A stretch of 64,000 nucleotides of DNA from Stutzerimonas azotifigens DSM 17556 (GTDB taxonomy: Bacteria; Pseudomonadota; Gammaproteobacteria; Pseudomonadales; Pseudomonadaceae), in the NCBI RefSeq assembly GCF_000425625.1, contig NZ_KE384414.1, forward strand, positions 71,959-135,958. Direction: 5' to 3'. How positions within the stretch are numbered: position 1 is the first letter of the stretch; the number at the start of each line of letters is the position of its first letter. The notes under the pieces are model-generated. The model searched no databases and was not told where the DNA came from. It worked only from the letters and a program-made list of their open reading frames with translations. The translations under genes and the position numbers were made by a program. This document shows positions 54,209-63,476 of the stretch, in pieces.

Positions 54209-55876
54209 GTGCAAGCGTCCTCATCGAGAAAATGCGGTACGACAGCCGCAGCGCTCAACGAAGCGTGCTTCTGCGTAAGCCTAGATCAAGCTGCGCTCGT
54301 AAACTCATTGACCGAACAGCTTGGGAATTCAGAGCTGTCGGAGCTATTGAAGTCACGTTGCCCTCATGTGTTTGCAGCACGACCGGTCTTTGTTTCATCC
54401 TTGCGGCTGCGCCAGGTTAATGAGGTTATTCAGGCCATCGAGCAGACCGTGAGCTCGCCCGGTTGGCGTGAGCATGCTCTGGATTCTGCACCTCCTATTG
54501 CCCGACACGATCCTCGGGGCGCGCGCGGCGTCTTCTTTGGCTACGACTTCCATCTGGATGATGACAAGCTTGGGCTCATCGAAATAAACACAAATGCGGG
54601 CGGAGCGATGCTAAACGTATTGCTCGCCCGCGCGCAGCGTAGTTGTTGCAGCGGCGTAGTCGGGCTTTCGCCAGGTCAGGAAGGACCCGGCGGCTTCGAG
54701 CGTTCGATTCTGGATATGTTCGCCCAGGAATGGTCTACGAGCGGCGAGCCACGTCCGCTCACGCGCGTGGTGATCTTGGATGAAAGCCCACAAGCCCAAT
54801 ACCTGTATCCGGAGTTCCTTCTTTTTCAGCGGTTATTCGAGTCAGCAGGAATCGACTGCCTAATCGCAGACCCAGCCGATCTGGCCTTTCACAACGAGTC
54901 CCTCTTGGTCGACGGAAAGCCTGTGGATCTCGTCTACAACCGACTCACCGATTTCTATCTGGAAGGCGACAATTGCAGCGCGCTGCGCAGCGCTTATTTG
55001 GCTGATGTCGTGACGGTAACGCCACACCCTCAGGCCTATGCCCTTTACGCCGACAAACGCAGGTTGGTTGACCTAACCAACGCACGTTTTTTGGAAGAGA
55101 TTGGCGTTGATCAGCAAATCCGAACCGTATTGGCCCAATACGTCCCGCTTACCGTTCCTGTCGGGCATGGTAATGCAGAGCACCTGTGGCAAAACCGCCG
55201 TAGCCTCTTTTTCAAGCCTGTCAGCGGGTATGGTAGTCGCGGTGCATACCGAGGAGACAAGCTCACCAAGCGCGTTTGGGAAGAAATCGTTGGCGGAAAC
55301 TACGTGGCCCAGTCCCTTGTAGCTCCTGGCGAGCGTAGAATCGTCGCCGACCCTCAGGTACGATCGATGAAGTTTGATCTGCGCGCTTACGCTTATGCTG
55401 GCGAGGTGCAGTGGAACGCTGCCAGGGTCTACCAAGGCCAGACGACCAACTTCAGAACAGAGGGGGGCGGTTTTGCTCCCGTTTTTACCTTAGGCGAGGA
55501 AGAGGAGCGAGCCGGTTCTACAGAGCAACGGTCGCACGCCTCGTTCATGTTCTTGCTCGACGAAACCGGCGCCGTAGAGGAACTGCCGCACCCGCTATAT
55601 CTGGCGCTGGTTCGAGCCGAAATGGCTACTTCTAAGCTTGCCGGTAAGCGTTTCCGATTGGCGGACTGGTATGTGGCAATGGAAGATGGCCATCCTTCCG
55701 AAGTCATCCGAGAATTGTACGGCTGGGTTGCTTTCGACGCAGATGGCGCCTACCACCCTGAAGTTGGCCCACCAGAAAATGGTCAGCCAAATAGTATTGG
55801 CAATGTTGACTCATCTGCCCTGCCAACACCGGAAGAACATGATCGAATCGAAGGTCTGTTGTTTCAAAGTGAGTGA
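54209..55876 (+). CDS. Unfamiliar ATP-grasp-like protein in the copper island
   Basis: A 555-residue protein starting at GTG 54209, with GGAGG (54199-54203) five bases upstream; TTG 54191 is less likely. No signal peptide, so cytoplasmic. ATP-grasp features are visible in an unusual order: an E-I-N-T-N-A-G-G metal-binding-type motif near residue 125, then VYNRLTDFYLE near 243, a lysine/glycine-rich loop FKPVSGYGSRGA near 335, and KFDLRAYAY near 388. The metal-binding motif before the glycine loop suggests circular permutation, as in glutathionylspermidine-synthase-like ligases. Such enzymes join a carboxylate to an amine, for example in peptide-like chelators. Partner and product unknown. It follows the kinase by 105 bases. 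Confidence 0.6.
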   Translation: MQASSSRKCGTTAAALNEACFCVSLDQAALVNSLTEQLGNSELSELLKSRCPHVFAARPVFVSSLRLRQVNEVIQAIEQTVSSPGWREHALDSAPPIARHDPRGARGVFFGYDFHLDDDKLGLIEINTNAGGAMLNVLLARAQRSCCSGVVGLSPGQEGPGGFERSILDMFAQEWSTSGEPRPLTRVVILDESPQAQYLYPEFLLFQRLFESAGIDCLIADPADLAFHNESLLVDGKPVDLVYNRLTDFYLEGDNCSALRSAYLADVVTVTPHPQAYALYADKRRLVDLTNARFLEEIGVDQQIRTVLAQYVPLTVPVGHGNAEHLWQNRRSLFFKPVSGYGSRGAYRGDKLTKRVWEEIVGGNYVAQSLVAPGERRIVADPQVRSMKFDLRAYAYAGEVQWNAARVYQGQTTNFRTEGGGFAPVFTLGEEEERAGSTEQRSHASFMFLLDETGAVEELPHPLYLALVRAEMATSKLAGKRFRLADWYVAMEDGHPSEVIRELYGWVAFDADGAYHPEVGPPENGQPNSIGNVDSSALPTPEEHDRIEGLLFQSE

Positions 55877-56240
55877 GGTCCCGCGCGCCACGAAAGGCGC
55901 GGCTTGGGACAGAATAACCTCGCCGCTCAGTTTTGGAGCCAGCTACACCCAGCCGTCTTAGCCGCCACACATCTAATGTGCGAATACTAACCCTGCGGTC
56001 ACACTCGACAAGAACGTGGCATATGCTGGGTGCTGAATTGTTCTCTCCGAGTGTTCTATTGCTCACGATAACTCTTTGGGCTTGCTAAGCCGAGTAGTCG
56101 GGTCTCAAGGCTTGAAGGCCATCTTAGTGGGCCCGCTCTTTCGCGCAGTGGTCCATAGCGCGACGTTGGTATTGTCTGCTTATAAGCTATTAGCGATTGA
56201 TTAGTTCAGGGGAACATTACGCGTAGTACAGCGCTGGCAG
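55877..56240. other. Gene-free stretch after the ATP-grasp-like gene
   Basis: About 360 bases without a supported gene. Near 55884-55902 a short GC hairpin (CGCGCC / GGCGCG) may end the upstream transcript. Nothing else recognised. Confidence 0.35.
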
Positions 56241-56285
56241 CGCTTTAAGCCGGTCTTAAAGCGGTCGATGATTACATTTTTGTAA
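56241..56285. promoter_or_regulatory. Palindrome plus metal-regulator box upstream of DUF305 gene
   Basis: CGCTTTAAG (56241-56249), CCGGT, CTTAAAGCG (56255-56263) is a perfect 9-bp dyad. Eight bases later comes a perfect TTACA-TTTT-TGTAA box (56272-56285), 135 bases before the DUF305 gene. Two different operators side by side suggest dual control. Confidence 0.7.
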
Positions 56286-56420
56286 GCTTCTCAAAAAATC
56301 GAAACCTCATCATCTTCGGCTTGTCCGTTTTTAGGAGAGCATTCGAAAGCCACTTCTAAGCAGGGCTGCGCGAACACGTTGAGTCGCCGATCCAGCAGCA
56401 ATCATTAAAGAGGTCTAACT

Positions 56421-56876
56421 ATGCAAATGTCTTACTGGCGCTTTGCAGCGATGGTAGCCACGTCTACGATCATTATGTATGGCGTGATGTACTTAAATAC
56501 TTACTCGTTCGAGCATGTTTTTTGGAGCGAGACTCGCGCTTGGATGGCATTAGTGATGGGCGCGGTAATGGCAGTAGTCATGCTCGCATTCATGCTCAAC
56601 ATGTATAAGCGTAAGTCAGTAAACCTAGCGATATTGGCAGGAAGTGCAGTAGCTTTTACCATTGCACTATGGCTTGTACGTGGGCAAGCGACGGTAGACG
56701 ACACGGACTACATGAAGGCCATGATCCCCCACCATTCCATAGCAATCCTAACAAGTGAACGAGCTCAGATTTCAGATCCTCGCGTCCGCAAGTTAGCTGA
56801 CGAAATCATCGACGCTCAGCGCCGAGAAATCGCAGAAATGAAGTCCCTGATCAATGAACTAGAAAGGGCAAATTGA
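56421..56876 (+). CDS. DUF305 family membrane-anchored protein
   Basis: A 151-residue protein with three hydrophobic segments (about 7-25, 40-60, 68-86) followed by a ferritin-like helical DUF305 domain: YMKAMIPHHSIAILTSERA, then a helix rich in DEIIDAQRREIAEMK. The HH and downstream E/M residues are the conserved set, and DUF305 proteins frequently accompany copper and silver genes. AGAGGT precedes ATG 56421. The 3' end overlaps the converging truncated SDR gene by 26 bases. Confidence 0.82.
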   Translation: MQMSYWRFAAMVATSTIIMYGVMYLNTYSFEHVFWSETRAWMALVMGAVMAVVMLAFMLNMYKRKSVNLAILAGSAVAFTIALWLVRGQATVDDTDYMKAMIPHHSIAILTSERAQISDPRVRKLADEIIDAQRREIAEMKSLINELERAN

Positions 56877-57576
56877 TTCCCAGAAACGGTGTGTCCACAG
56901 CCCAGGGCATGACGGTGGCGACATTGATGGTCTCGCTACCGCTCAGGCGAATCTCCTCAGCGATTGCCGCGCCGAGATTTATGACGCCACCTTTGGTCGC
57001 TGCGGAGGAGGCATGATAAGCCAGCGGTATCTCGCTCTCGACTGAGCCCACGTTGACAAGCGTGCCGAAGCCTTGAGCTCTGAACTGGCGCATGGCTGCG
57101 TGGCTGCCATAGATCATGCCCTTAAGATTGACATCCACGATCCGCGCATGGTCCTCGACGGGAACGTCCTCGAAACGACCCAGCGCTCCGACCGCAGCGT
57201 TGTTAATCCAAACGTCGATCCTGCCGAAACGCTCGATGGCGGCTCGTGCCAAGTCCTGCATCTCGTTCGGGTTGCTCACGTCGGTGGTCACCACCAGTGC
57301 CGATCCTCCAGCCATGCGTATCTGCGCGGCCAGTTCTTCGAGCACGTCGGTCCGGCGGGCCGCTAGCACCACGTCGCCTTGCAGAGCGGCAAGCTTGAGC
57401 GCCACGCCGCGGCCGAAGCCACTGGAGGCACCAGTGATGACAAAGGTTTTGCGAGCAACGCTTGGCTGGTCGCTTGGTTTCAGGCGCGGGGAAACGGCGC
57501 AGCCACTGAGTTGCAGAACGGCGAGCAGTACTAGCAGCAAAGCCAATCGCTGCGATGGGAATATTCGCAAAACCAT
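56851..57576 (-). pseudogene. Short-chain dehydrogenase, 3'-truncated and catalytically altered
   Basis: A 241-codon frame with a lipoprotein-like N-terminus (LAVLQLSGCAVSP) and an SDR domain: TGASSGFGRG nucleotide motif, WINNAAVGALG, and MPWAVDTPF. The catalytic Y-x3-K motif reads S-A-A-T-K, so the active-site tyrosine is replaced by serine. Homology stops right after DTPF (about 56885), where the frame runs into the DUF305 gene end; normal members extend about 90 residues more. Both defects suggest a decaying gene cut by insertion of the copper cluster. Confidence 0.7.
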
Positions 57577-57954
57577 TTTCGTTTTCTCCCAGCAAAATAA
57601 GGTCGCATGGCCCGCTTGGTTGTTGTTGGACCGCCTTTTTGCCAGGAGCTTTCATGCTAATTCACTCAATTAGTTTTCAGCGCTCAATCGGGAGACAGTG
57701 GCAAGAGAATAGACCGTTACGGTGGCGATCATCGGTGGCTAAGTAAGAGTTGCTAGCGCGTAACTATCGTATTTCGCTTTGGAATGAAATGCTGCTGGAC
57801 AGGGATTGATTCGCTCTTGGCAGTTGCGGGTATCGTACGCACTTTTTCGATATGTCATGGAGGCGCGAACATTAAGCGCACCATGGCTTTTCTTATTCTT
57901 CGAGGGGCTCTGACACTCCCAATTTAGTAGTGCCAGAGCAGTGAGTTACGGATG
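57577..57954. other. Gene-free stretch
   Basis: About 380 bases upstream of the SDR remnant and downstream of the copper storage protein gene. No coding potential, repeat or terminator that I can support. Confidence 0.35.
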
Positions 57955-58284
57955 TTATCCTGCCATACGCTCACATTCCTCAGCGCAGTTCATGCACGCC
58001 TTCGCACACTCTTGGCAATGATCCATTTCATGCTTCGCGCATTCCTCTCCGCATGCACGGCAGATCTTGGCGCAAAGGGCGCAGAACTTCTTAGCATATT
58101 CACTTTCGCGGCTCATCAGTGTGGCAGCCAACCTGCAAATGTCCGCGCAGTCGCGGTCAAGCTCGATGCAGCGAGCCATCATTTTTACATCATCCTCGCG
58201 TAGGCAAGCAGAGGCGCACATTTCGCACACTAGGGCACAGTTCGAACAAGCTTGGATACAGGATGCGAACATTGAGTTTGTCAT
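57955..58284 (-). CDS. Four-helix-bundle copper storage protein (Csp3-type)
   Basis: A 109-residue protein with 19 cysteines spaced mostly as C-x2-3-C along predicted helices (C9, C13, C16, C20, C23, C27, then 39, 46, 50, 68-82, and 90-104). This is the pattern of Csp proteins, whose helix bundle is lined with Cys that hold many Cu(I) ions. There is no signal peptide, so it should be the cytosolic Csp3 type. GGAG lies eight bases before ATG 58284. A perfect metal box lies 125 bases upstream, which fits induction by copper. Confidence 0.9.
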   Translation of the reverse strand: MTNSMFASCIQACSNCALVCEMCASACLREDDVKMMARCIELDRDCADICRLAATLMSRESEYAKKFCALCAKICRACGEECAKHEMDHCQECAKACMNCAEECERMAG

Positions 58285-58408
58285 TTACGTTCTCCAGGGT
58301 TCGATAGTTGTATTTCGTCGTTTGGTTACTGGCCGATATGGCTCATCAGCCTGTTAGCAGACACTGAATTACGACACGCTCCTACCGAGCCCGTTTCGAA
58401 AAACCTCA

Positions 58409-58422
58409 TTACAATGTTGTAA
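58409..58422. promoter_or_regulatory. Metal-regulator box upstream of the Csp3-type gene
   Basis: TTACA-ATGT-TGTAA, both half-sites perfect. The rest of the 58285-58762 intergenic stretch shows no gene; a small hairpin GGCC-TTGC-GGCC is at about 58613-58624. Confidence 0.75.
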
Positions 58423-58762
58423 GGTAAGTCCAACCGCACCGGGGATCTGCGGGCGCAGTTGGTGGCGATGTGGCCGTCAGATTGCCTGTACGGCTTCGCT
58501 AGTCTGTTCGAGATGATTGAGTTGAAAATGAGGGAGCTCCCTGTCGCCACGACTGGGAGCATTCGTTGGGGAACGGCCGGAGCGCAAGCCGCTTAACTAG
58601 GTAAGTTACTGGCCTTGCGGCCTAACTTTTAGGAAGGAAGCAATTGCAAAGCCCTCCGGTACCGTTGCGTCGACTAGGATGGCCTAGGGCCGATCCTCTG
58701 CTTGCTGAACCGCCTTTCTTAGAGCCTCGATCAGAACCGCATAGGCACACATATACCGGATG

Positions 58763-59572
58763 TTAGTGCTCGTGTTGCTTCCCGTCTGCGTGCACATGGT
58801 TTTTTGAAGGGGATTTGCCTTCCGCATCGGCACTGTCACTGCCATTGCTGTGCTCAACCGCCTGGGGCTCCTCGGACGCATGATGGTCATCGCTTTCGTT
58901 ATTACCATGATGACCGGAGCCTGATTGGCCGGATGCTCCACCTGTGCTGCTGGAGCCATGGTGATCCGAGCCGCCACTGTCGCCCTGATGGTGGTCGCCC
59001 GAGGCCATCTCGCCGTGTTGCTCACTATGCCCAGCTGGGGTCTCCCCACCACCATGCTGGTGACCACCGCTAGACGCAACGAGTGCTCGATACGCTCCTT
59101 CATCTAACTCAGGAAGCTTCTGCAGAAAAGCCACCATTCCCCAGATGTACGGGTCAGCCATGCTTTTACCCCACGCGGGCATCCCAGTGGCCTTAATGCC
59201 ATGCTTGATGACCCAAAATGTTTTTGCTGGGTCATCGTATGGCCCCGCTTCAGCCAGGCTGGGTGGAGCGGGATAAAGGCCATTGCTTAGCTCGGTCTCA
59301 GCCATGCCTGGCGCCAAATGACAACCCACACACATCGAGTCGTAGTTCCCCGCCCCGGCGCGGATTTGGTCTTCATCGTCGAGAGATGGCACGACTATGT
59401 CTTCGGAGCGAACCTCAATCGAGCGATTGCGAGCAGTTTCCAGGAATGCGTGCACGACTCCCGTATGAGGATCATCCGCGGCAACGTTTATTAGTCCCGA
59501 GAAAACAACACCGGCCACCACCAACAGGCCTAGTGCGCAGAAGGCAGCGAAGCTAATAATTATTCTTTTCAT
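58763..59572 (-). CDS. Exported c-type cytochrome with His-rich tail
   Basis: A 269-residue protein. A membrane anchor or signal (about 4-25) is followed by a cytochrome c domain with heme site CVGCH (about residues 81-85) and a probable distal methionine in TGMPAWGK (about 130-137). The last 100 residues are a low-complexity tail rich in His, Gly, Ser and Asp (GGHQHGGGETPAGHSEQHGE, then HHQGDSGGSDHHGSS). It closes the copA-X-copB operon, nine bases after copB. It may pass electrons during periplasmic Cu(I) oxidation while the tail binds copper (inference). Classical operons have copC and copD here instead. Confidence 0.82.
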   Translation of the reverse strand: MKRIIISFAAFCALGLLVVAGVVFSGLINVAADDPHTGVVHAFLETARNRSIEVRSEDIVVPSLDDEDQIRAGAGNYDSMCVGCHLAPGMAETELSNGLYPAPPSLAEAGPYDDPAKTFWVIKHGIKATGMPAWGKSMADPYIWGMVAFLQKLPELDEGAYRALVASSGGHQHGGGETPAGHSEQHGEMASGDHHQGDSGGSDHHGSSSTGGASGQSGSGHHGNNESDDHHASEEPQAVEHSNGSDSADAEGKSPSKNHVHADGKQHEH

Positions 59573-59581
59573 CTAGGGTCC

Positions 59582-60580
59582 TTAAAACCAAAGCCTGATG
59601 CCAGCAACGAACCGCGCCTCATCTACGTCTTCGCCTTCATCTCTCGCCATATCGGCGGTATTACCGTATGCCCGGCTCCACGTGACGCCGATGTACGGTG
59701 CGAACTCACGAACGATTTCGTATCGGAGGCGGAGCCCCACCTCTGTGTTTGCGAGACCAGCGCCTACTCCGCGCGCAGGATCGTCCTTGCCATAGAAATT
59801 GAGCTCGGCAGTCGGTTGGAGGATCAGCCGGTTAGTGAGGAGAATGTCGTACTCGCCTTCAAAACGTGCTGCTGTCTGCCCACCTTCACCGACGAAGGCG
59901 GTGGCTTCCGCCTCAAAGTTATACAGAGCCATCCCCTGGACGCCTAAAGCCGCCCACGTCTGCGGCGACTCGGGCTTAAAGTCCTGGCGAACACCTGCTA
60001 CCACATCCCACCAGGGGCTGATGGCACGCCCGTAGAGCGCCTGAATTTCCGCATCTTCAGTAACGCCATTCGTTCGCTCACCTTCCGAGCGAAACCAGAA
60101 CCGATTGATATCGCCACCAACCCAGGCAGTAGCTTCCCAACTGAGGGTGCTACCTTCATTTGCGTTCTGGTACTCAAGTTGATCTAGCAGAAGGAACCAG
60201 GCCAGATACTTGTCATGGACTGTATGACCTTGAAGACCAGGGAAAGCCGCTTCTCTATCCGCATCGGTCAATACTGGAATGAACGAGGGATGAACCATGC
60301 CGGGCATTTCGAGCGTATCGTCATGCTTCATTTGGCCATGGTTCATCGTGCTATGGTCCATCGCACCATGACCCATCGCAGAATGGTCCGTTTGCCCACC
60401 GGAGCCATGATTCTTAGCTGCGGGCTTCGCTGAAGATGCAGGGGCTTGAGCTGCCTCAGCAGGAGGGGTTTGATGCATCGAATGATCCATCATCTCGGCA
60501 GCGTTGGCTGTCCCTCCAGCCGCTGCGCTCAACGAAACTCCGAGCGCAATCAGAGCAAAGCGAGAAGGTCTAGTGGTCAT
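59582..60580 (-). CDS. copB: Outer-membrane copper resistance protein CopB
   Basis: A 332-residue protein with signal peptide (cleavage near ANAAEM) and a Met/His-rich N-terminal segment ([28 protein letters not shown]) that binds copper. An outer-membrane beta-barrel follows, ending in [12 protein letters not shown] with a terminal phenylalanine. I chose ATG 60580 (GAGGTGG nine bases upstream); the frame is open further into the upstream gene. It overlaps the preceding Met/His gene by 11 bases. Confidence 0.93.
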   Translation of the reverse strand: MTTRPSRFALIALGVSLSAAAGGTANAAEMMDHSMHQTPPAEAAQAPASSAKPAAKNHGSGGQTDHSAMGHGAMDHSTMNHGQMKHDDTLEMPGMVHPSFIPVLTDADREAAFPGLQGHTVHDKYLAWFLLLDQLEYQNANEGSTLSWEATAWVGGDINRFWFRSEGERTNGVTEDAEIQALYGRAISPWWDVVAGVRQDFKPESPQTWAALGVQGMALYNFEAEATAFVGEGGQTAARFEGEYDILLTNRLILQPTAELNFYGKDDPARGVGAGLANTEVGLRLRYEIVREFAPYIGVTWSRAYGNTADMARDEGEDVDEARFVAGIRLWF

Positions 60581-60872
60581 GGTGCGAATCCACCTCAGTA
60601 TCAGTGGCCTTGGGGTCATGATCCATCTTGCCGTGCTCCATTTCTCCATGGTCCATCGAGCCATGATCCATGTCGTCGTGGTTCATTTTTGAGTTAGAGG
60701 TGCCTTGTGTCTGAGATGCCGGCTTGTTGCCTGGATTCTGCGATGAAGCCGATGATTGCTTGTGCTGATCATGCTTTTGCTCTGCAAACGCAGCTGACAT
60801 ATTCATTACGCCCAGCAGACTGAACATTAACGCGCTGCCGATAAGAGTTTTACGCTTCGTAAAATTTCCCAT
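60570..60872 (-). CDS. Met/His/Asp-rich periplasmic copper-binding protein
   Basis: A 100-residue exported protein (signal to about FAEQ) with a Gln/Ser/Asn-rich linker and a tandem M-D-H-G-x pattern ([19 protein letters not shown]) near the C-terminus. It lies between copA and copB with an 11-base overlap with copB. The repeats match those in CopA and CopB and point to copper binding. No firm family name. Confidence 0.75.
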   Translation of the reverse strand: MGNFTKRKTLIGSALMFSLLGVMNMSAAFAEQKHDQHKQSSASSQNPGNKPASQTQGTSNSKMNHDDMDHGSMDHGEMEHGKMDHDPKATDTEVDSHHDH

Positions 60873-60884
60873 ATAAAGTTCCTC

Positions 60885-62726
60885 TTACTCGTCCACTCGG
60901 ACTTCACGAAACATGCCCATTTCCATGTGAAGCAGTAGGTGACAGTGATAAGCCCAACGCCCGAGCGCATCGGCTGTCACGCGGTAGCTGCGCTTCGAAC
61001 CTGGAGGCATGTCGATCGTGTGCTTGCGAACCATGAACTTTCCATTCTCATCTTCAAGATCGCTCCACATACCATGCAGATGAATCGGATGGGTCATCAT
61101 GGTGTCGTTGACCAAAGTGATGCGTACCCGCTCGCCATATTTGAGCCGCAGGGGCTCCGAATCAGAGAACTCTATACCGTCAAATGACCAGGAGAACTTC
61201 TCCATGTGGCCGGTGAGATGGAGTTCGATCGTCCGACTGGGCTCACGGCCGTCCGGATCGGGGAAAGTGCTTCTCAAGTCGCTATAGGTCAGGACTCGGC
61301 GGCCGTTGTCTCGTAAGCCAATACCGGGATCGTTCAGCCTATGAGTTGGGCTCATGGTCTGCATGTCCACCAGTGGGTTATTGGACTCTGAGGGCGGGTG
61401 CGATTGCATACCTGCGCTCATCCCAGCCATTCCAGAGTGGTCCATCCCGGACATCCCACCCATTTTGCTGTGATCCATGCCGGCCATTGCGCCCATGTCG
61501 CCCATCCCTTGCATGTCACCGTGGTTCATGCCGGACATGTTGCTATGGTCCATCGCGCCCATGTCGCCGCCATGGTCCATGCCCGCCATACCGCCCATGC
61601 TGCCGTGATCCATCCCCATGTCGTCCATGGTGATTAGTGGTCGAGGATCGGTTTCTGGAACAGGAGCGCTCAGCCCTTCGGCAACCGCTAGCGTGCCACG
61701 GGCGTATCCTGTGCGATCCATCGATTGGGCGAAGATCGTGTAAGCCTCCTCGGTCGCAGGCTCGACAATCACATCGTAGGTTTCTGCCACGGCAATGCGG
61801 AATTCGTCGACGCTAACTGGGTTGACGTATTGGCCATCGGCTGCGACTACAGTCATCTTCAGCCCTGGAATGCGGACATCGAAATAGCTCATGGCCGAGC
61901 CGTTGATGAACCGCAGACGAAGCTTCTCGCCGGGCTTAAAGATGCCGGTCCAGTTCCCGTCGGGTGCTTGGCCGTTCATTAGATAGGTATAGGTGTAGCC
62001 GCTTACGTCGGCGAGGTCGGTGGGACTCATTTTCATCTGAGCCCACATTTTCCGATTCGCAATCGTAGCGGCCCAGCCGTCTTCGCTCACATCGTTAATG
62101 AAGTCTCCGACAGTGCGCTTGTGGAAGTTGTAATAATCGGACTGCTTCTTGAGCTTAGAAAGGATTCGAGCGGGATCCTCATCGGACCAATCAGTCAACA
62201 TCACCACATAGTCGCGGTCATAGCTGAACGGTTCGGGATCCTTCGCATCGATGACCAAGGGACCATAGACACCAAGCTGCTCTTGTAGGCCTGAATGACT
62301 GTGGTACCAATAGGTACCGTTCTGTTTAACCTGAAACTTGTAGACATACATGCCATCGGGAGCGATGCCGTGGAAGCTCAATCCAGGCACGCCATCCATG
62401 TTGGCCGGCAGGATCATGCCGTGCCAGTGAATCGATGTATCTTCGCTCAACTTATTTCTGACTCGCAGCGTGACGGTATCCCCTTCACGCCAACGTAGAA
62501 GCGGCCCTGGGATGGTCCCATTGATAGTCATCGCTGTCCGGGCCGCGCCGGTGATATTGACCGGCGTCTCCCCAATCAGCAGATCGAACTCCGTGCCACT
62601 TAGTACGCTGGGCTGGCCTGGGCTAGTCACTGCCCAGACCGGAGCTCGCCACAAGCCAAGACCGCCAAGGATGCCTGCGGCAGTCAAGCCTTTAACAAAG
62701 GTTCGCCTAGAGGTTTTACGTTGCAT
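60885..62726 (-). CDS. copA: Periplasmic multicopper oxidase CopA (PcoA-type)
   Basis: A 613-residue Cu(I) oxidase. A Tat signal (RRTFVKG, residues 7-13) indicates folded export. Copper ligand motifs of the three cupredoxin domains are intact: HWHGMILP, WYHSHSG, HPIHLHGMW and HCHLLLHMEMGM. A Met/Asp/His-rich insert (about 365-440, MxGMDHxxM repeats) is the copper-collecting loop of the PcoA/CopA type. It is the first gene of copA-X-copB-cytochrome and is preceded by a perfect metal box. It is distinct from the ATPase also called copA. Confidence 0.95.
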   Translation of the reverse strand: MQRKTSRRTFVKGLTAAGILGGLGLWRAPVWAVTSPGQPSVLSGTEFDLLIGETPVNITGAARTAMTINGTIPGPLLRWREGDTVTLRVRNKLSEDTSIHWHGMILPANMDGVPGLSFHGIAPDGMYVYKFQVKQNGTYWYHSHSGLQEQLGVYGPLVIDAKDPEPFSYDRDYVVMLTDWSDEDPARILSKLKKQSDYYNFHKRTVGDFINDVSEDGWAATIANRKMWAQMKMSPTDLADVSGYTYTYLMNGQAPDGNWTGIFKPGEKLRLRFINGSAMSYFDVRIPGLKMTVVAADGQYVNPVSVDEFRIAVAETYDVIVEPATEEAYTIFAQSMDRTGYARGTLAVAEGLSAPVPETDPRPLITMDDMGMDHGSMGGMAGMDHGGDMGAMDHSNMSGMNHGDMQGMGDMGAMAGMDHSKMGGMSGMDHSGMAGMSAGMQSHPPSESNNPLVDMQTMSPTHRLNDPGIGLRDNGRRVLTYSDLRSTFPDPDGREPSRTIELHLTGHMEKFSWSFDGIEFSDSEPLRLKYGERVRITLVNDTMMTHPIHLHGMWSDLEDENGKFMVRKHTIDMPPGSKRSYRVTADALGRWAYHCHLLLHMEMGMFREVRVDE

Positions 62727-62880
62727 GTGTAGGTTCCAATCAAACTAAGGAGCCAAGCCGAAACCAGCCGTAAGGTTGGTGTTGCCAGCGTTAATTGATC
62801 TTAGAAACTCGCGCACGGTCTGTCTTATCAAGCGACTCGCCTTTAATCGTAAATATGGCATGCCTAAGAAAGACGCGGGA

Positions 62881-62894
62881 TTACATTTTTGTAA
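62881..62894. promoter_or_regulatory. Metal-regulator box upstream of the multicopper oxidase operon
   Basis: TTACA-TTTT-TGTAA, identical to the box at 56272-56285, 155 bases before the copA start. The rest of 62727-63043 shows no gene. Confidence 0.78.
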
Positions 62895-63043
62895 GCTTAA
62901 AGCGCTTCAGAAATCGCCCAAAAAATCGCCTGTGAGCATGTCAATCTCCAGGTGGAAGCTGCGCAATGGCTTTTGATTTCCGTGCAAGGATCCGGTTGCA
63001 ACGATACTCAAGGTGCATGGTCACAGTTGCGTAAGGTTTCGCT

Positions 63044-63253
63044 TCAGCAATTAGCGTGGGCGTGCTTCGCTGAAGTTGCTTTTGAGGCTACCTCCTGGGC
63101 TTGGTCCTTCTGGTCAGCCTGATAACTAGCGATCGCTATTTGGCGAGCCTGCTCCATACGAGCAAAGGTACGATCACCACCACCTTCTGCCATTGCATAG
63201 GAAGAGCTTGCTGCGATGGCGAGCAGTACAGAAACGGATCTGAAGAATTTCAT
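63044..63253 (-). CDS. ptrA: PtrA-like periplasmic copper-tolerance protein
   Basis: A 69-residue protein with signal peptide (MKFFRSVSVLLAIAASSSYA, cleavage after AMA) and mature start EGGGDRTFARMEQAR, the recognisable head of PtrA, a small copper-induced periplasmic protein of P. aeruginosa under CopRS. It ends in KHAHANC, a terminal His/Cys set. GAGG lies nine bases before ATG 63253. It is divergent from copR. Confidence 0.82.
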   Translation of the reverse strand: MKFFRSVSVLLAIAASSSYAMAEGGGDRTFARMEQARQIAIASYQADQKDQAQEVASKATSAKHAHANC

Positions 63254-63476
63254 TACTTGTTACCTCGTTCGAAGACATGGGAGACCCAGCGCAGCTCCAT
63301 AAATAGGGGCTTTGGCTTGGTCCTGTGTCTAAGCTAACCGAGCGTTCCTGTCAGAAGCCTGATTTAGACATTACGGTTTCGTCAGTAATGCATAAAAGCA
63401 GTGAGCCCAAGCGAAAGCGCAGGTAGCGTGCATGGTGCCTTTTCGTTCAGGCAAATAGGTCTTGTTTCCAGCGGGC

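Noticed and set aside
60600..61640. Regular short repeats resembling a CRISPR or minisatellite
   Set aside because: They encode Met-Asp-His-Gly repeats of copper-binding proteins; unit length varies and there are no unique spacers.
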